Assembly (NCBI RefSeq): GCF_011683955.1
Contig: NZ_JAAQPI010000001.1
Span: forward strand, 434,001 to 498,000
Source of the DNA: Pseudomaricurvus alkylphenolicus
GTDB taxonomy: Bacteria; Pseudomonadota; Gammaproteobacteria; Pseudomonadales; Cellvibrionaceae
Direction: 5' to 3'
DNA: 64,000 bases
Shown: piece after piece, positions 1 through 7,835 of the stretch
Numbering within the stretch: position 1 is the first letter of the stretch
Layout of the letters: each line of letters begins with the position of its first letter
Translations under genes and position numbers: made by a program
The notes under the pieces: generated by a model
Databases searched by the model: none
What the model was told of the DNA's origin: nothing
Seen by the model: only the letters and a program-made list of their open reading frames with translations

Positions 1-95
1 ACGCATATTCCACACCGCAGAAAGGGTCCTGCTATCTAATGGTCTGTTTTCTTTTGAAAAGATTTTTTTACGACTTTTTCAGACTGGGGTTTATA

Positions 96-128
96 CGGGA
101 CAGTGTCAAATGTTTTGACACTGTCCCG
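96..128. repeat. perfect 15-bp inverted repeat, possible terminator
   Basis: Arms at 96-110 and 114-128 are exact reverse complements with a 3-base loop (TGT). The arm core is GGGACAGTGTCAAA. It lies 58 bp past the hcp stop codon, so it could end hcp transcription, but neither side has a clear T-run. It could instead be a palindromic repeat element of this genome. Confidence 0.5.
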
Positions 129-185
129 GAACATAACCACAAGGTTTTCTTATTTAGTTGGTACGTGAGTACAATTTAAAACCGT

Positions 186-1847
186 TCACGAGGCCTTGAG
201 AATGGCCTCCATATCCTGCTGTGCATTACCGGTGGGTTTCAAATCAAACGTCTCCACCAGGAAGTTCACCACGGTCGGTGACAGATACGGTGGAAGCGAG
301 GGGCCCAGATGGATATTCTTGATGCCCAACGCCAGCAGACTCAATAAAACGGCGGCCGCTTTTTGCTCAAACCAGCTCACGATCAAAGTCAGTGGCAAAT
401 CATTCACCTCACAGTCGAACGCGTCCGCTAGAGCCACCGCGATTTGAATGGCTGAGTAGGCATCGTTGCACTGACCGACGTCCAGCAAACGGGGAATGCC
501 ACCAATGTCGCCGTGCTGTTGTTTGTTAAAACGGAATTTACCGCAGCCAAGGGTGAGCATTACGGTGTCATCCGGCGTCTGCTCGGCAAACTCGGTAAAG
601 TAATTGCGACCCGGTTTGGCACCGTCGCAGCCACCGATCAGGAAGAAGTGTTTGATGGCTCCGGATTTGACCCCGTCAATCACCTTGTCCGCCGCTCCTA
701 AAACACTGTTGCGGGCAAAACCGACGGAAACAAATTGTTCGATCTGATCTTCCGCAAAACCCGGCTGCGCCACAGCCGCTTCGATCAGGGGAGCGAAGTT
801 GCGGTTTTCGATATGACCAATACCGTTCCAGCCCACAGGCCCGGCAGTGAATATGCGCTCCTGATAGCCGCCGACGTTAGGGTTAAGCAAGCAGTTGGAC
901 GTCATCAGTATTGCGCCGGGAAAGTTGGCAAACTCTTTTTGCTGATCTTGCCAGGCGCCACCGTAATTACCCACCAGATGAGAGTATGCCTTCAGTTCCG
1001 GGTAACCGTGAGCGGGTAGCATTTCACCGTGGGTGTAAATGTTAATACCTTTGCCTTCGATCTGCTTCAGCAGCTCGTGAAGATCTTGCAGATCGTGACC
1101 TGACACCAGAATCGCTTTGCCTTTTACCGGTGTGACACGAACTTGCGTCGGAACGGGATGACCAAAGCGATCAGTGTTGCCTTCGTCCAGCAACGCCATC
1201 ACTTTCAGATTCAGATTACCAATGCCCATCGCTGCTTCGATCAGCGCATTCAGCTCCTGGGATTTACTGGCGATAAAATCCATATACTGGTGAATGCCGG
1301 CATAGATTTCTTCGCTCTCTTTTCCAACCTCCAACGCGTGGGTGTAGTAGGCACAACACCCCTTGAGGCCGTAAATCAGCAGGCACTGCATAGCAAAAAT
1401 ATCTTCGTGGGTGTCGCCCTGGGCGATGCTGGCAATATGGGCCTGAGCCTGAAGCGCCTGGCGGTTAAGCGCGGTGGGCAACCAGGTGGCTGGTCCATGG
1501 AGTTCTTGCGCAGCCTGCCCTGCGGCTTCAGCAGCTTCGGTATAGAGGTTTCGGGCTTTGGCACGGACTTCGATCGCCTCTCCAATCAACTCGACAAAGC
1601 GGTCGGCGTCGAAGTTAACGTTTGTCAATGTGGTAAAAAACGCAGGCGCCACAAAGTGGTCGACGTCTGCATCGGCGGCGCCCAGGGCGCGGGCGCGATG
1701 GGCATACATACTGATCCCCATCAGAATGTAATTGAGCAGATCCTGCAGGTCGGCGGTTTCCGCTTCTTTGCCACACAACCCCCGGCTCAGCTGGCAACCC
1801 GGGTTATTATCACGATTCTGAGTTTGCTCGCATTGGATGCAAAACAT
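186..1847 (-). CDS. hcp: hybrid cluster protein (hydroxylamine / NO reductase)
   Basis: This 553-residue protein matches Hcp along its whole length (E. coli Hcp is about 550). The N-terminal iron-sulfur ligands C3, C6, C18 and C25 have the spacing of the enterobacterial type (MFCIQCEQ... CGKEAETADLQDL). Hcp carries an Fe-S cluster and the hybrid 4Fe-2S-2O cluster, acts in the cytoplasm, and protects against nitrosative stress by reducing NO or hydroxylamine. The usual redox partner gene hcr is not adjacent, so electrons must come from elsewhere. The ATG at 1847 gives the conserved MFC start. The nearest regulatory signal is an FNR-like box about 107 bp upstream, which fits expression without oxygen. 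The assignment is secure; the physiological substrate is not visible from sequence. Confidence 0.97.
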   Translation of the reverse strand: MFCIQCEQTQNRDNNPGCQLSRGLCGKEAETADLQDLLNYILMGISMYAHRARALGAADADVDHFVAPAFFTTLTNVNFDADRFVELIGEAIEVRAKARNLYTEAAEAAGQAAQELHGPATWLPTALNRQALQAQAHIASIAQGDTHEDIFAMQCLLIYGLKGCCAYYTHALEVGKESEEIYAGIHQYMDFIASKSQELNALIEAAMGIGNLNLKVMALLDEGNTDRFGHPVPTQVRVTPVKGKAILVSGHDLQDLHELLKQIEGKGINIYTHGEMLPAHGYPELKAYSHLVGNYGGAWQDQQKEFANFPGAILMTSNCLLNPNVGGYQERIFTAGPVGWNGIGHIENRNFAPLIEAAVAQPGFAEDQIEQFVSVGFARNSVLGAADKVIDGVKSGAIKHFFLIGGCDGAKPGRNYFTEFAEQTPDDTVMLTLGCGKFRFNKQQHGDIGGIPRLLDVGQCNDAYSAIQIAVALADAFDCEVNDLPLTLIVSWFEQKAAAVLLSLLALGIKNIHLGPSLPPYLSPTVVNFLVETFDLKPTGNAQQDMEAILKAS

Positions 1848-1953
1848 AATGCTTCTCTCTGTTGGCTAATACTTATTTAGTTGTATTCACTTTCTTTGAC
1901 GGAGAGCACCATATAGTCAAATCTTCGCTTTGCGTGCACAGATTGCTCCATTT

Positions 1954-1967
1954 TTGACCCAGATCAA
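1954..1967 (-). promoter_or_regulatory. FNR-like binding site upstream of hcp
   Basis: TTGACCCAGATCAA matches the FNR/Anr consensus TTGAT-N4-ATCAA at nine of ten specified bases. The site lies in the 298-bp hcp/solute-binding-protein intergenic region, 107 bp before the hcp ATG. FNR control of hcp is well known in Enterobacteria. The distance to a promoter could not be fixed because no good -10 element was identified. Confidence 0.5.
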
Positions 1968-2145
1968 ACGAGGACTTCAAATTAATCAGATCCCTGGTTT
2001 GAACGAACCCCGCAGCCCTCGCCTGAAGCCCCCGCCGCACGCCATAACGATACCGGCATGCATGGCCTATTGAGCCCTATAATGGTGGCAAATTAGGCTA
2101 TATTGAGAGTTTCAGTGTCAGCAATACAGGTACTCAGAGGCTTTC

Positions 2146-2916
2146 ATGAAGTTGTGCGCTCTTCTTGCCGTACTTATCTTTGGTGGTACCTGCACTTCCC
2201 TGGTGGCCGATCAGAACGATCAGACGCTGTTATTTGGCACTGACTACTGGCCTGGTTACGTCAATCAGGACGGCAGCGGCCCCGTGCTGGAACTGCTTCG
2301 GGCCGCTTATGTGCCGGCGGGCTATAAGGTCAAGATCCAATTGTCCCCATTCAAGCGACTTTCCTCGCTGCTTTCTAATGGCACCATTGATGCCATCGTG
2401 GGAACCTACTCGTCCAATTATACAAAGGGGCTGTTCAATTTTAATCTCCTGACCCCTAATCACCCCATCGCCAAAGAAACCTTGATAGCGATTTGTGTCT
2501 CCAATATCCAAGGCAGCTGGCAAGACACCTCTTATGCCTGGACACGGGGGTATCACTATGAAGAACTTCTCGGGCTGCCAAAGAGAACTCTGGTTAACTC
2601 CGCCGACCTGGGTTTAAAGATGCTGGCCAGAGGTCGTTTGCCATGCCTTTTGGATAGTGACCAGACCATTACCGCTCTCGCTGACCGCCTTGGAATTCCG
2701 TTAAATCAGTTCCACAAGGAATTCGTTGCCGATAGCTATCTGTACCTGTCCTTTCTGATCAATGAGCGCAACAAGAACCTTGCTCAAACATATGACCAGG
2801 CGGTGAAATCACTTCATCAGCAAGCGACATTCGAGGATCAATTTGGTCAGATCGCTCAAGATATCAAAGATTTCCTCAGCTCAGCCCAACACCAGAAATT
2901 ACAGTTATCCAATTGA
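2146..2916 (+). CDS. periplasmic solute-binding protein, family 3-like
   Basis: The protein has 256 residues with an N-terminal signal peptide (hydrophobic MKLCALLAVLIFGG, then a likely cleavage before VADQND). The mature part resembles the bacterial family 3 solute-binding fold, with YWPGYV near the start and a conserved lobe around residues 50-90 (KVKIQLSPFKRLSSLL). Such proteins bind small polar ligands for an ABC importer or act as sensor domains. No ABC permease or ATPase gene is near, so it may be an orphan binding protein. A second, unrelated-looking family member lies at 26694-27479. The ligand is unknown. Confidence 0.7.
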   Translation: MKLCALLAVLIFGGTCTSLVADQNDQTLLFGTDYWPGYVNQDGSGPVLELLRAAYVPAGYKVKIQLSPFKRLSSLLSNGTIDAIVGTYSSNYTKGLFNFNLLTPNHPIAKETLIAICVSNIQGSWQDTSYAWTRGYHYEELLGLPKRTLVNSADLGLKMLARGRLPCLLDSDQTITALADRLGIPLNQFHKEFVADSYLYLSFLINERNKNLAQTYDQAVKSLHQQATFEDQFGQIAQDIKDFLSSAQHQKLQLSN

Positions 2917-3075
2917 TTTTGAAGAGCTATTAAGCTTTCAACGGCGACACCTAGCACCCATAAAATCAGCCATTAGCCGAACAATTATTCAATTTATTCT
3001 TGCGCCAGGCAGCACAATAATGCAAAAATATGAGTCGCAACTTACATTTTGGCAGTAAAACCTGGGAGAGAGTCC

Positions 3076-4815
3076 ATGAACACACGTTATCTGGGGTGGC
3101 TTACGGCGGGCCTGGCTGGAACCGCGCTATTTGTGGCGGGTTGTAAGACAGCGCTGGAAGCTGGGGGTATGCGGGTTCCTGCCGCAGATTCCGTTTATTT
3201 GAATGCGAGCGTATACACCGTAGATGACGACCAACCCTGGGCTGAAGCGGTAGCCGTGAGAAATGGCGAGCTGGTCTACGTGGGCTCCAATGAAGGTGTT
3301 GCGGCATACGCCGACGGGGACACCCGTGTTACAGACCTTGGCGGCAAAATGATGCTGCCCGGCTTTGTGGACTCTCACATGCATCCGTTGATGGGCGGCG
3401 CCTATGCGCTGGCTTTAGCGCTCGATACCTTTGCCGGCCCCGAGGATTGGGTAGAAGCCGTCAGCGACTACGCCGAGCAGCACCAGGACAAACCCGTTAT
3501 CTTCGGTTATGGCTTTCTGGCCTCGGCCTTTGGCGCCGATGGTCCGCACAAGGCCATGTTGGATAAAGTGGTCTCTGATCGTCCGGTACTGCTGATGGAT
3601 GAAGGCTTTCACGGCGCCTGGGCCAACAGCAAAGCGCTGGAAGTGCTCAATATCACCAAAGACACTCCCGATATTGCCCCGGGGTTCAGCTACTACAAAC
3701 GCGGCGACGGCAACGAGCCGACAGGTTACCTGCTGGAAGGGACCGCCGGCAAGGCGATGGAAGACTTGGACGTGATCACCCTGGAGTCCATCACCCAAGG
3801 TTCCGAACTGGTCTTTAACATCATGAACAGCTATGGCATCACGGCTGTTTTCGATGCCGGCGCTTTTGATGCAGCCGAGCATCAAGTCAGTGTGCTGAAA
3901 AAGCTGCAGGACGCCAACAAGATGCATGTTCGTTATGTGGGTTCACACGCGATCGTCAGTGCCGATCAGATCGACGGTGCTATTGATCGTGTTGAAGAGC
4001 TGCGCAGAACCAGCAAGAGCGATCGCTTTCACGTCAATATGCTAAAGATCATGAATGACGGTACCATCGAAGGCAAGACGGCGGCGATGTTTGAGGATTA
4101 TCAGGGCGATCCCGGCAATAATGGCAAGACCGTATTTAGCCAAGAGCAGATGAACGACCTGGTAAGCGAATCAGCCAAGCGTGATATCGATGTTCATATT
4201 CATGCGCTGGGCGAACGTGCCGTTCACGAGGCTCTGAACGCTGTTGAGCTGGCAAAGACAACACACAAGGATTCAATCAGTCGTTATTCCATTTGCCATG
4301 TACAGGTGGTTACCGACGAGTCTATCAAACGCTTCGCCGAGCTGGGTGTGGTGGCTCAAAGTACACCTCTTTGGACATCGTTCGATTCACAAGGTCAAAA
4401 GTACGTCAGCGAAGATCAGTTTAATCGTTACTTCCGTTATAACAGCTTTAAAGAAAACGACGTGACCCTGGCCTTTGGCAGTGACTTTCCCGCCTCCGGA
4501 GCCGGCACGCTGGGCATGTCACCGGTGTTTAATATGGAAATCGGTCACACCCGCCAGGAGACGGGCGAGCGCGATGCGCCGATCCAGCCGAATATTTCCG
4601 AACGACTGGATATCGCCAGCCTGATTCGGGGTTATACCCTGGGTTCAGCCTATCAACTGCGCATGGAAGATCAAATCGGCTCGCTGGAAGTCGGCAAAAA
4701 AGCGGACTTTGTTGTGCTTGACAAGAACCTGTTTGAAACAGACCCTTATACCTTCAGTGATGTTAAAGTAACGATGACCGTAATGGACGGCAATGTGGTT
4801 TATAGCCTTCGTTAA
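3076..4815 (+). CDS. lipoprotein amidohydrolase (YtcJ-like metal-dependent hydrolase)
   Basis: A 579-residue amidohydrolase-superfamily protein. The start chosen is the ATG at 3076, preceded by GGGAGAG and beginning a lipoprotein signal with lipobox FVAGC; a longer in-frame start 27 bases upstream would spoil the signal. Metal-binding signatures are present: GFVDSHMHP with the HxH pair, a later DVHIHALGERA, and FGSDFPA with the metal Asp. The C-terminal IGSLEVGKKADFVVLD is the typical family ending that completes the beta-sandwich domain. The family hydrolyses amide or ester bonds in diverse substrates. It is probably anchored in the envelope and stands alone between unrelated genes, so its substrate is not predictable. 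Confidence 0.85.
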   Translation: MNTRYLGWLTAGLAGTALFVAGCKTALEAGGMRVPAADSVYLNASVYTVDDDQPWAEAVAVRNGELVYVGSNEGVAAYADGDTRVTDLGGKMMLPGFVDSHMHPLMGGAYALALALDTFAGPEDWVEAVSDYAEQHQDKPVIFGYGFLASAFGADGPHKAMLDKVVSDRPVLLMDEGFHGAWANSKALEVLNITKDTPDIAPGFSYYKRGDGNEPTGYLLEGTAGKAMEDLDVITLESITQGSELVFNIMNSYGITAVFDAGAFDAAEHQVSVLKKLQDANKMHVRYVGSHAIVSADQIDGAIDRVEELRRTSKSDRFHVNMLKIMNDGTIEGKTAAMFEDYQGDPGNNGKTVFSQEQMNDLVSESAKRDIDVHIHALGERAVHEALNAVELAKTTHKDSISRYSICHVQVVTDESIKRFAELGVVAQSTPLWTSFDSQGQKYVSEDQFNRYFRYNSFKENDVTLAFGSDFPASGAGTLGMSPVFNMEIGHTRQETGERDAPIQPNISERLDIASLIRGYTLGSAYQLRMEDQIGSLEVGKKADFVVLDKNLFETDPYTFSDVKVTMTVMDGNVVYSLR

Positions 4816-5133
4816 ATACGCATGGTGACTTACACCAAAGAGCATCGAGTATTTGGTTTCTCGCTTGAGCATTAAAGATACTTGAGATTCATTAACTTCC
4901 CGAGGCCGGACTGAAGGGGCGTTGAATTGTCGCGCGGATATCATGCCCCTACAATCTGGCTTAGTACCAATTCTGATAGAATATTTCCCTAACGGCCTCG
5001 ACTTCCACCCCTCTTAGTAGGTAGTCATTGTAAATTTTGTGTGTATTGTGCTGAATCCCTTAGGCACGGATAATGTTCTGGGCTGACATCCCGTCACTGT
5101 TCCGCAATCCTGAAATGCCTCCAAGAGAAAACA
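4816..5133. other. intergenic region, no gene recognised
   Basis: These 318 bases separate the amidohydrolase from the YitT gene. No open frame with a credible ribosome site, hairpin terminator or promoter could be recognised. Confidence 0.5.
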
Positions 5134-5991
5134 ATGACATTCAAGTCCGAAAACGCGATCAGATACCTGAACCTGATACTGGGCAGCGTCAGCATGGCAG
5201 CGGGCATCGTGTTTTTTCTCACCCAGGGAAAAATTGCTGCTGGTGGAGCATCCGGTATCGCCATCATGACCAATCACCTCACCGGCATTGGACCAGGGCT
5301 GATTATGGCTCTGGTGAACGCGCCGCTGATGATTCTTGGGCTCAAGGCATTCGGTCGCGACTTTCTACTCCACACACTGGCTTTTATCCTGATGACTTCA
5401 ATGGCGTCAGACCTGTTTTATTACCTGTGCCCGGAGATCTCTATCACCGAAGATCGCTTGCTGAGTGCCGTGGTTGGTGGCGTGTTGACGGGAATTGGCG
5501 TTGGCTTGGCATTCCGCAGCAGTGCCGCCCCGGGTGGCTGGGGCATTTTGGCACGGGTACTGGCCGATCGGTTTCACATCGCCGTGGGACGGATGATGTT
5601 CGGTCTGGATTGCCTGATTGTGGCACTCTCCGCGCTGGCGTTTATGGAGTTGGAAACAACACTCTACGGTGCCATCAGTATCTTCGTGACGGGGAAAATG
5701 ATCGACTTGATCGTTACTGGCAGACCCAACGTTAAATCCGTTCATATCTCCTGCCATGACGTGTCACAATTGCTGCCGCAGATTCAGAAAAATCTGTGCT
5801 CTCCGGGAGCGCTGCTACACTGTGATCGCATCGATCAACCCGGCAAACGCGATGTTATGTTTATGACCGTCAAACGCGATCAAATTCCGCTGCTTCGCAA
5901 AACCGTGCAGGAGCACGAGTCCGACGCCATTATGATTGTGTTCGACGCCATTGAACTCTATGGCAGTAGTGCTCAACCGCAGCCGACGTAG
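5134..5991 (+). CDS. YitT family integral membrane protein
   Basis: The protein has 285 residues. The N-terminal two thirds hold about five hydrophobic helices with the family signature QGKIAAGGASGIAIMTNHL near residues 31-50. The C-terminal soluble part (residues about 190-275) corresponds to the DUF2179 domain found in YitT proteins. The family is widespread but of unsettled function. It ends convergently with the arylsulfatase 59 bp away and does not appear to belong to that operon. Confidence 0.85.
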   Translation: MTFKSENAIRYLNLILGSVSMAAGIVFFLTQGKIAAGGASGIAIMTNHLTGIGPGLIMALVNAPLMILGLKAFGRDFLLHTLAFILMTSMASDLFYYLCPEISITEDRLLSAVVGGVLTGIGVGLAFRSSAAPGGWGILARVLADRFHIAVGRMMFGLDCLIVALSALAFMELETTLYGAISIFVTGKMIDLIVTGRPNVKSVHISCHDVSQLLPQIQKNLCSPGALLHCDRIDQPGKRDVMFMTVKRDQIPLLRKTVQEHESDAIMIVFDAIELYGSSAQPQPT

Positions 5992-6050
5992 CCTTTAACG
6001 GATTTGTCGATGGTTCAACTGCAATGCCCCTGTGTCTTGAGTTAGCGAGC

Positions 6051-7742
6051 TTAGTAATGCACATTGGCATGATCAGGCAGGATCACATTATTGTCTCGCG
6101 CATAGATGTCCCACTGCTCGATCATTTCCCTTAGCTTCTCTGGATAGAGGTTTGCCAGATTCCTGCTTTCTGAAGGGTCATTATTGAGATTATACAGCGC
6201 CCATAGTCCCGTTCCGTATGGTTTGTACTGCCATACGATTTTCCAATCGCCCTGGCGAACGGCTCGCTTACCGAACAGTTCCCAGCCCATAGCATATTCT
6301 GCATCATGCACTTCTTCTGCTTGCTTGTTCAGATAGGGTAACATAGAGGTCCCTTGAAGCGGCACAATCTTATGCCCCCTGTAACTCCCCTTGGGATAAT
6401 CCGCACCGGTCAATTCCAGTACCGTAGGCACAAAGTCCTTTACAGTAACCAATGCATTGCTGACTTCACCGGTTCTCTTCGCCACTGGATAGTGGACGAA
6501 TCCTGGAACACGAACTCCCCCTTCTGAGGTAAAACCTTTAAAATAAGTCAGAGGCCCACTGCTGACTCTTCCCCAGTTAGGACCATACCAGACGTAGGAA
6601 TCAGCCTCGCCCATATTGTCATAACTGTTGTTGCAGCATTGTGCCACCCAGTCATCCAGATCCTTCCAGCCACGCTCCAGATGATGCCCCTCTGCGCCAT
6701 TGTCGGACAGGAAGAAGATAAAGGTGTTGTCTTTCTCACCGATTTGCTCCAAATAGTCCAGCAGCCGTCCAACATGGTGATCGAGGTCGTCCACCATCGC
6801 TGCGAAGATTTCCATTTTGCGAGCTTCCATTTTTTGCTCTTCGCGGGTCAGTTGTTCCCAAGGGCGCTCCCCCGGAAAGCGGGGGCCGGCAGACAGAGTG
6901 GAATCAATCAATCCCAGTTTTCGCATTCTGTTCAGACGTTTTTCCAGGACATGATCATAGCCCCTGTCGTAGCGGCCACGGTATTTTTCAATGCTGGCGG
7001 CCGGCGCCTGTAGCGGCCAATGGGGGGCGGTAAACGCCAGATAGGCAAAAAACGGTTGGCGGCCTGAGGGGTTTGTAGCCTGTGGCCGGTCGTTCTGTAA
7101 ATAGCTGATCAGTTTGTCCACGTAGAATTCCGTGGAATAGAAATCCTTGGGCGGTTTGGTCAGTTTTCCGTCCTCGCGGTAGAGGGCTCTCTCCGGACCA
7201 ATAATGGGCAAATCATCAAAGTGTCCACCACCACCTTGGAGAAGGGTATAGGACCGATCAAAGCCTCGGGCGAAAGGACTGTGTTGTTGTTCCAGTCCCA
7301 GATGCCACTTACCGCTCATATACGTACGATAGCCGCTGTCGCGCAACAGAGAGGCTACTGACACGACGTTGAAATTTAAATAGCCCTCGTATCCCGGCCT
7401 GCCTTGCTGGTTTGAGGCCATCTCTTCAGCCATATTGCCAAGGCCCGCAATATGATTATCGGTACCTGACAACAACATCGCCCGAGTAGGGGAACAGGTA
7501 GGTGCAGCGTAGAGATTGGTAAACTTAACACCTGCATTTGCCAGTTTATCGAGGTTTGGTGTTTCGATTTCACTGCCATAACTGCCAAGGTCTGCGTATC
7601 CCAAGTCATCTGCGACAATGAGCAAAATATTTGGACGAGTCGGATTAGGAGAGTCATTCGGGGAGGTACTCGCCTGGGATACCGGTATTGCGCTCAACGC
7701 AATGACAAAGTTCAACAGAAAGAAGACGGCTTTAGTCATCAA
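6051..7742 (-). CDS. secreted arylsulfatase, AtsA-like (type I sulfatase)
   Basis: The protein has 563 residues. A signal peptide (residues 1 to about 24, ending VSQAS) precedes the sulfatase domain, indicating periplasmic export. The metal-site motif NILLIVADDLGYADLG comes first, then the active-site CSPTR at C83-R87. This is a Cys-type CxPxR motif whose cysteine must become formylglycine. The downstream pattern (SGTDNHIAGLG, MSGKWHLGL, FFAYLAFTAPHWPLQAP) follows Pseudomonas AtsA closely. The enzyme releases sulfate from aryl sulfate esters. It is the last gene of the long minus-strand cluster, 94 bp behind a TonB receptor, suggesting that the imported substrate is sulfated. No formylglycine-generating enzyme is in the window. 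Confidence 0.93.
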   Translation of the reverse strand: MMTKAVFFLLNFVIALSAIPVSQASTSPNDSPNPTRPNILLIVADDLGYADLGSYGSEIETPNLDKLANAGVKFTNLYAAPTCSPTRAMLLSGTDNHIAGLGNMAEEMASNQQGRPGYEGYLNFNVVSVASLLRDSGYRTYMSGKWHLGLEQQHSPFARGFDRSYTLLQGGGGHFDDLPIIGPERALYREDGKLTKPPKDFYSTEFYVDKLISYLQNDRPQATNPSGRQPFFAYLAFTAPHWPLQAPAASIEKYRGRYDRGYDHVLEKRLNRMRKLGLIDSTLSAGPRFPGERPWEQLTREEQKMEARKMEIFAAMVDDLDHHVGRLLDYLEQIGEKDNTFIFFLSDNGAEGHHLERGWKDLDDWVAQCCNNSYDNMGEADSYVWYGPNWGRVSSGPLTYFKGFTSEGGVRVPGFVHYPVAKRTGEVSNALVTVKDFVPTVLELTGADYPKGSYRGHKIVPLQGTSMLPYLNKQAEEVHDAEYAMGWELFGKRAVRQGDWKIVWQYKPYGTGLWALYNLNNDPSESRNLANLYPEKLREMIEQWDIYARDNNVILPDHANVHY

Positions 7743-7835
7743 AGAGGCGGTTTCCTATAATCGGTGGATAAGAGAGTTCTCGGACTGACGGCCCTTGATC
7801 AGATTGTTGAAAAAGGACCGTCCGGACACCTGACG

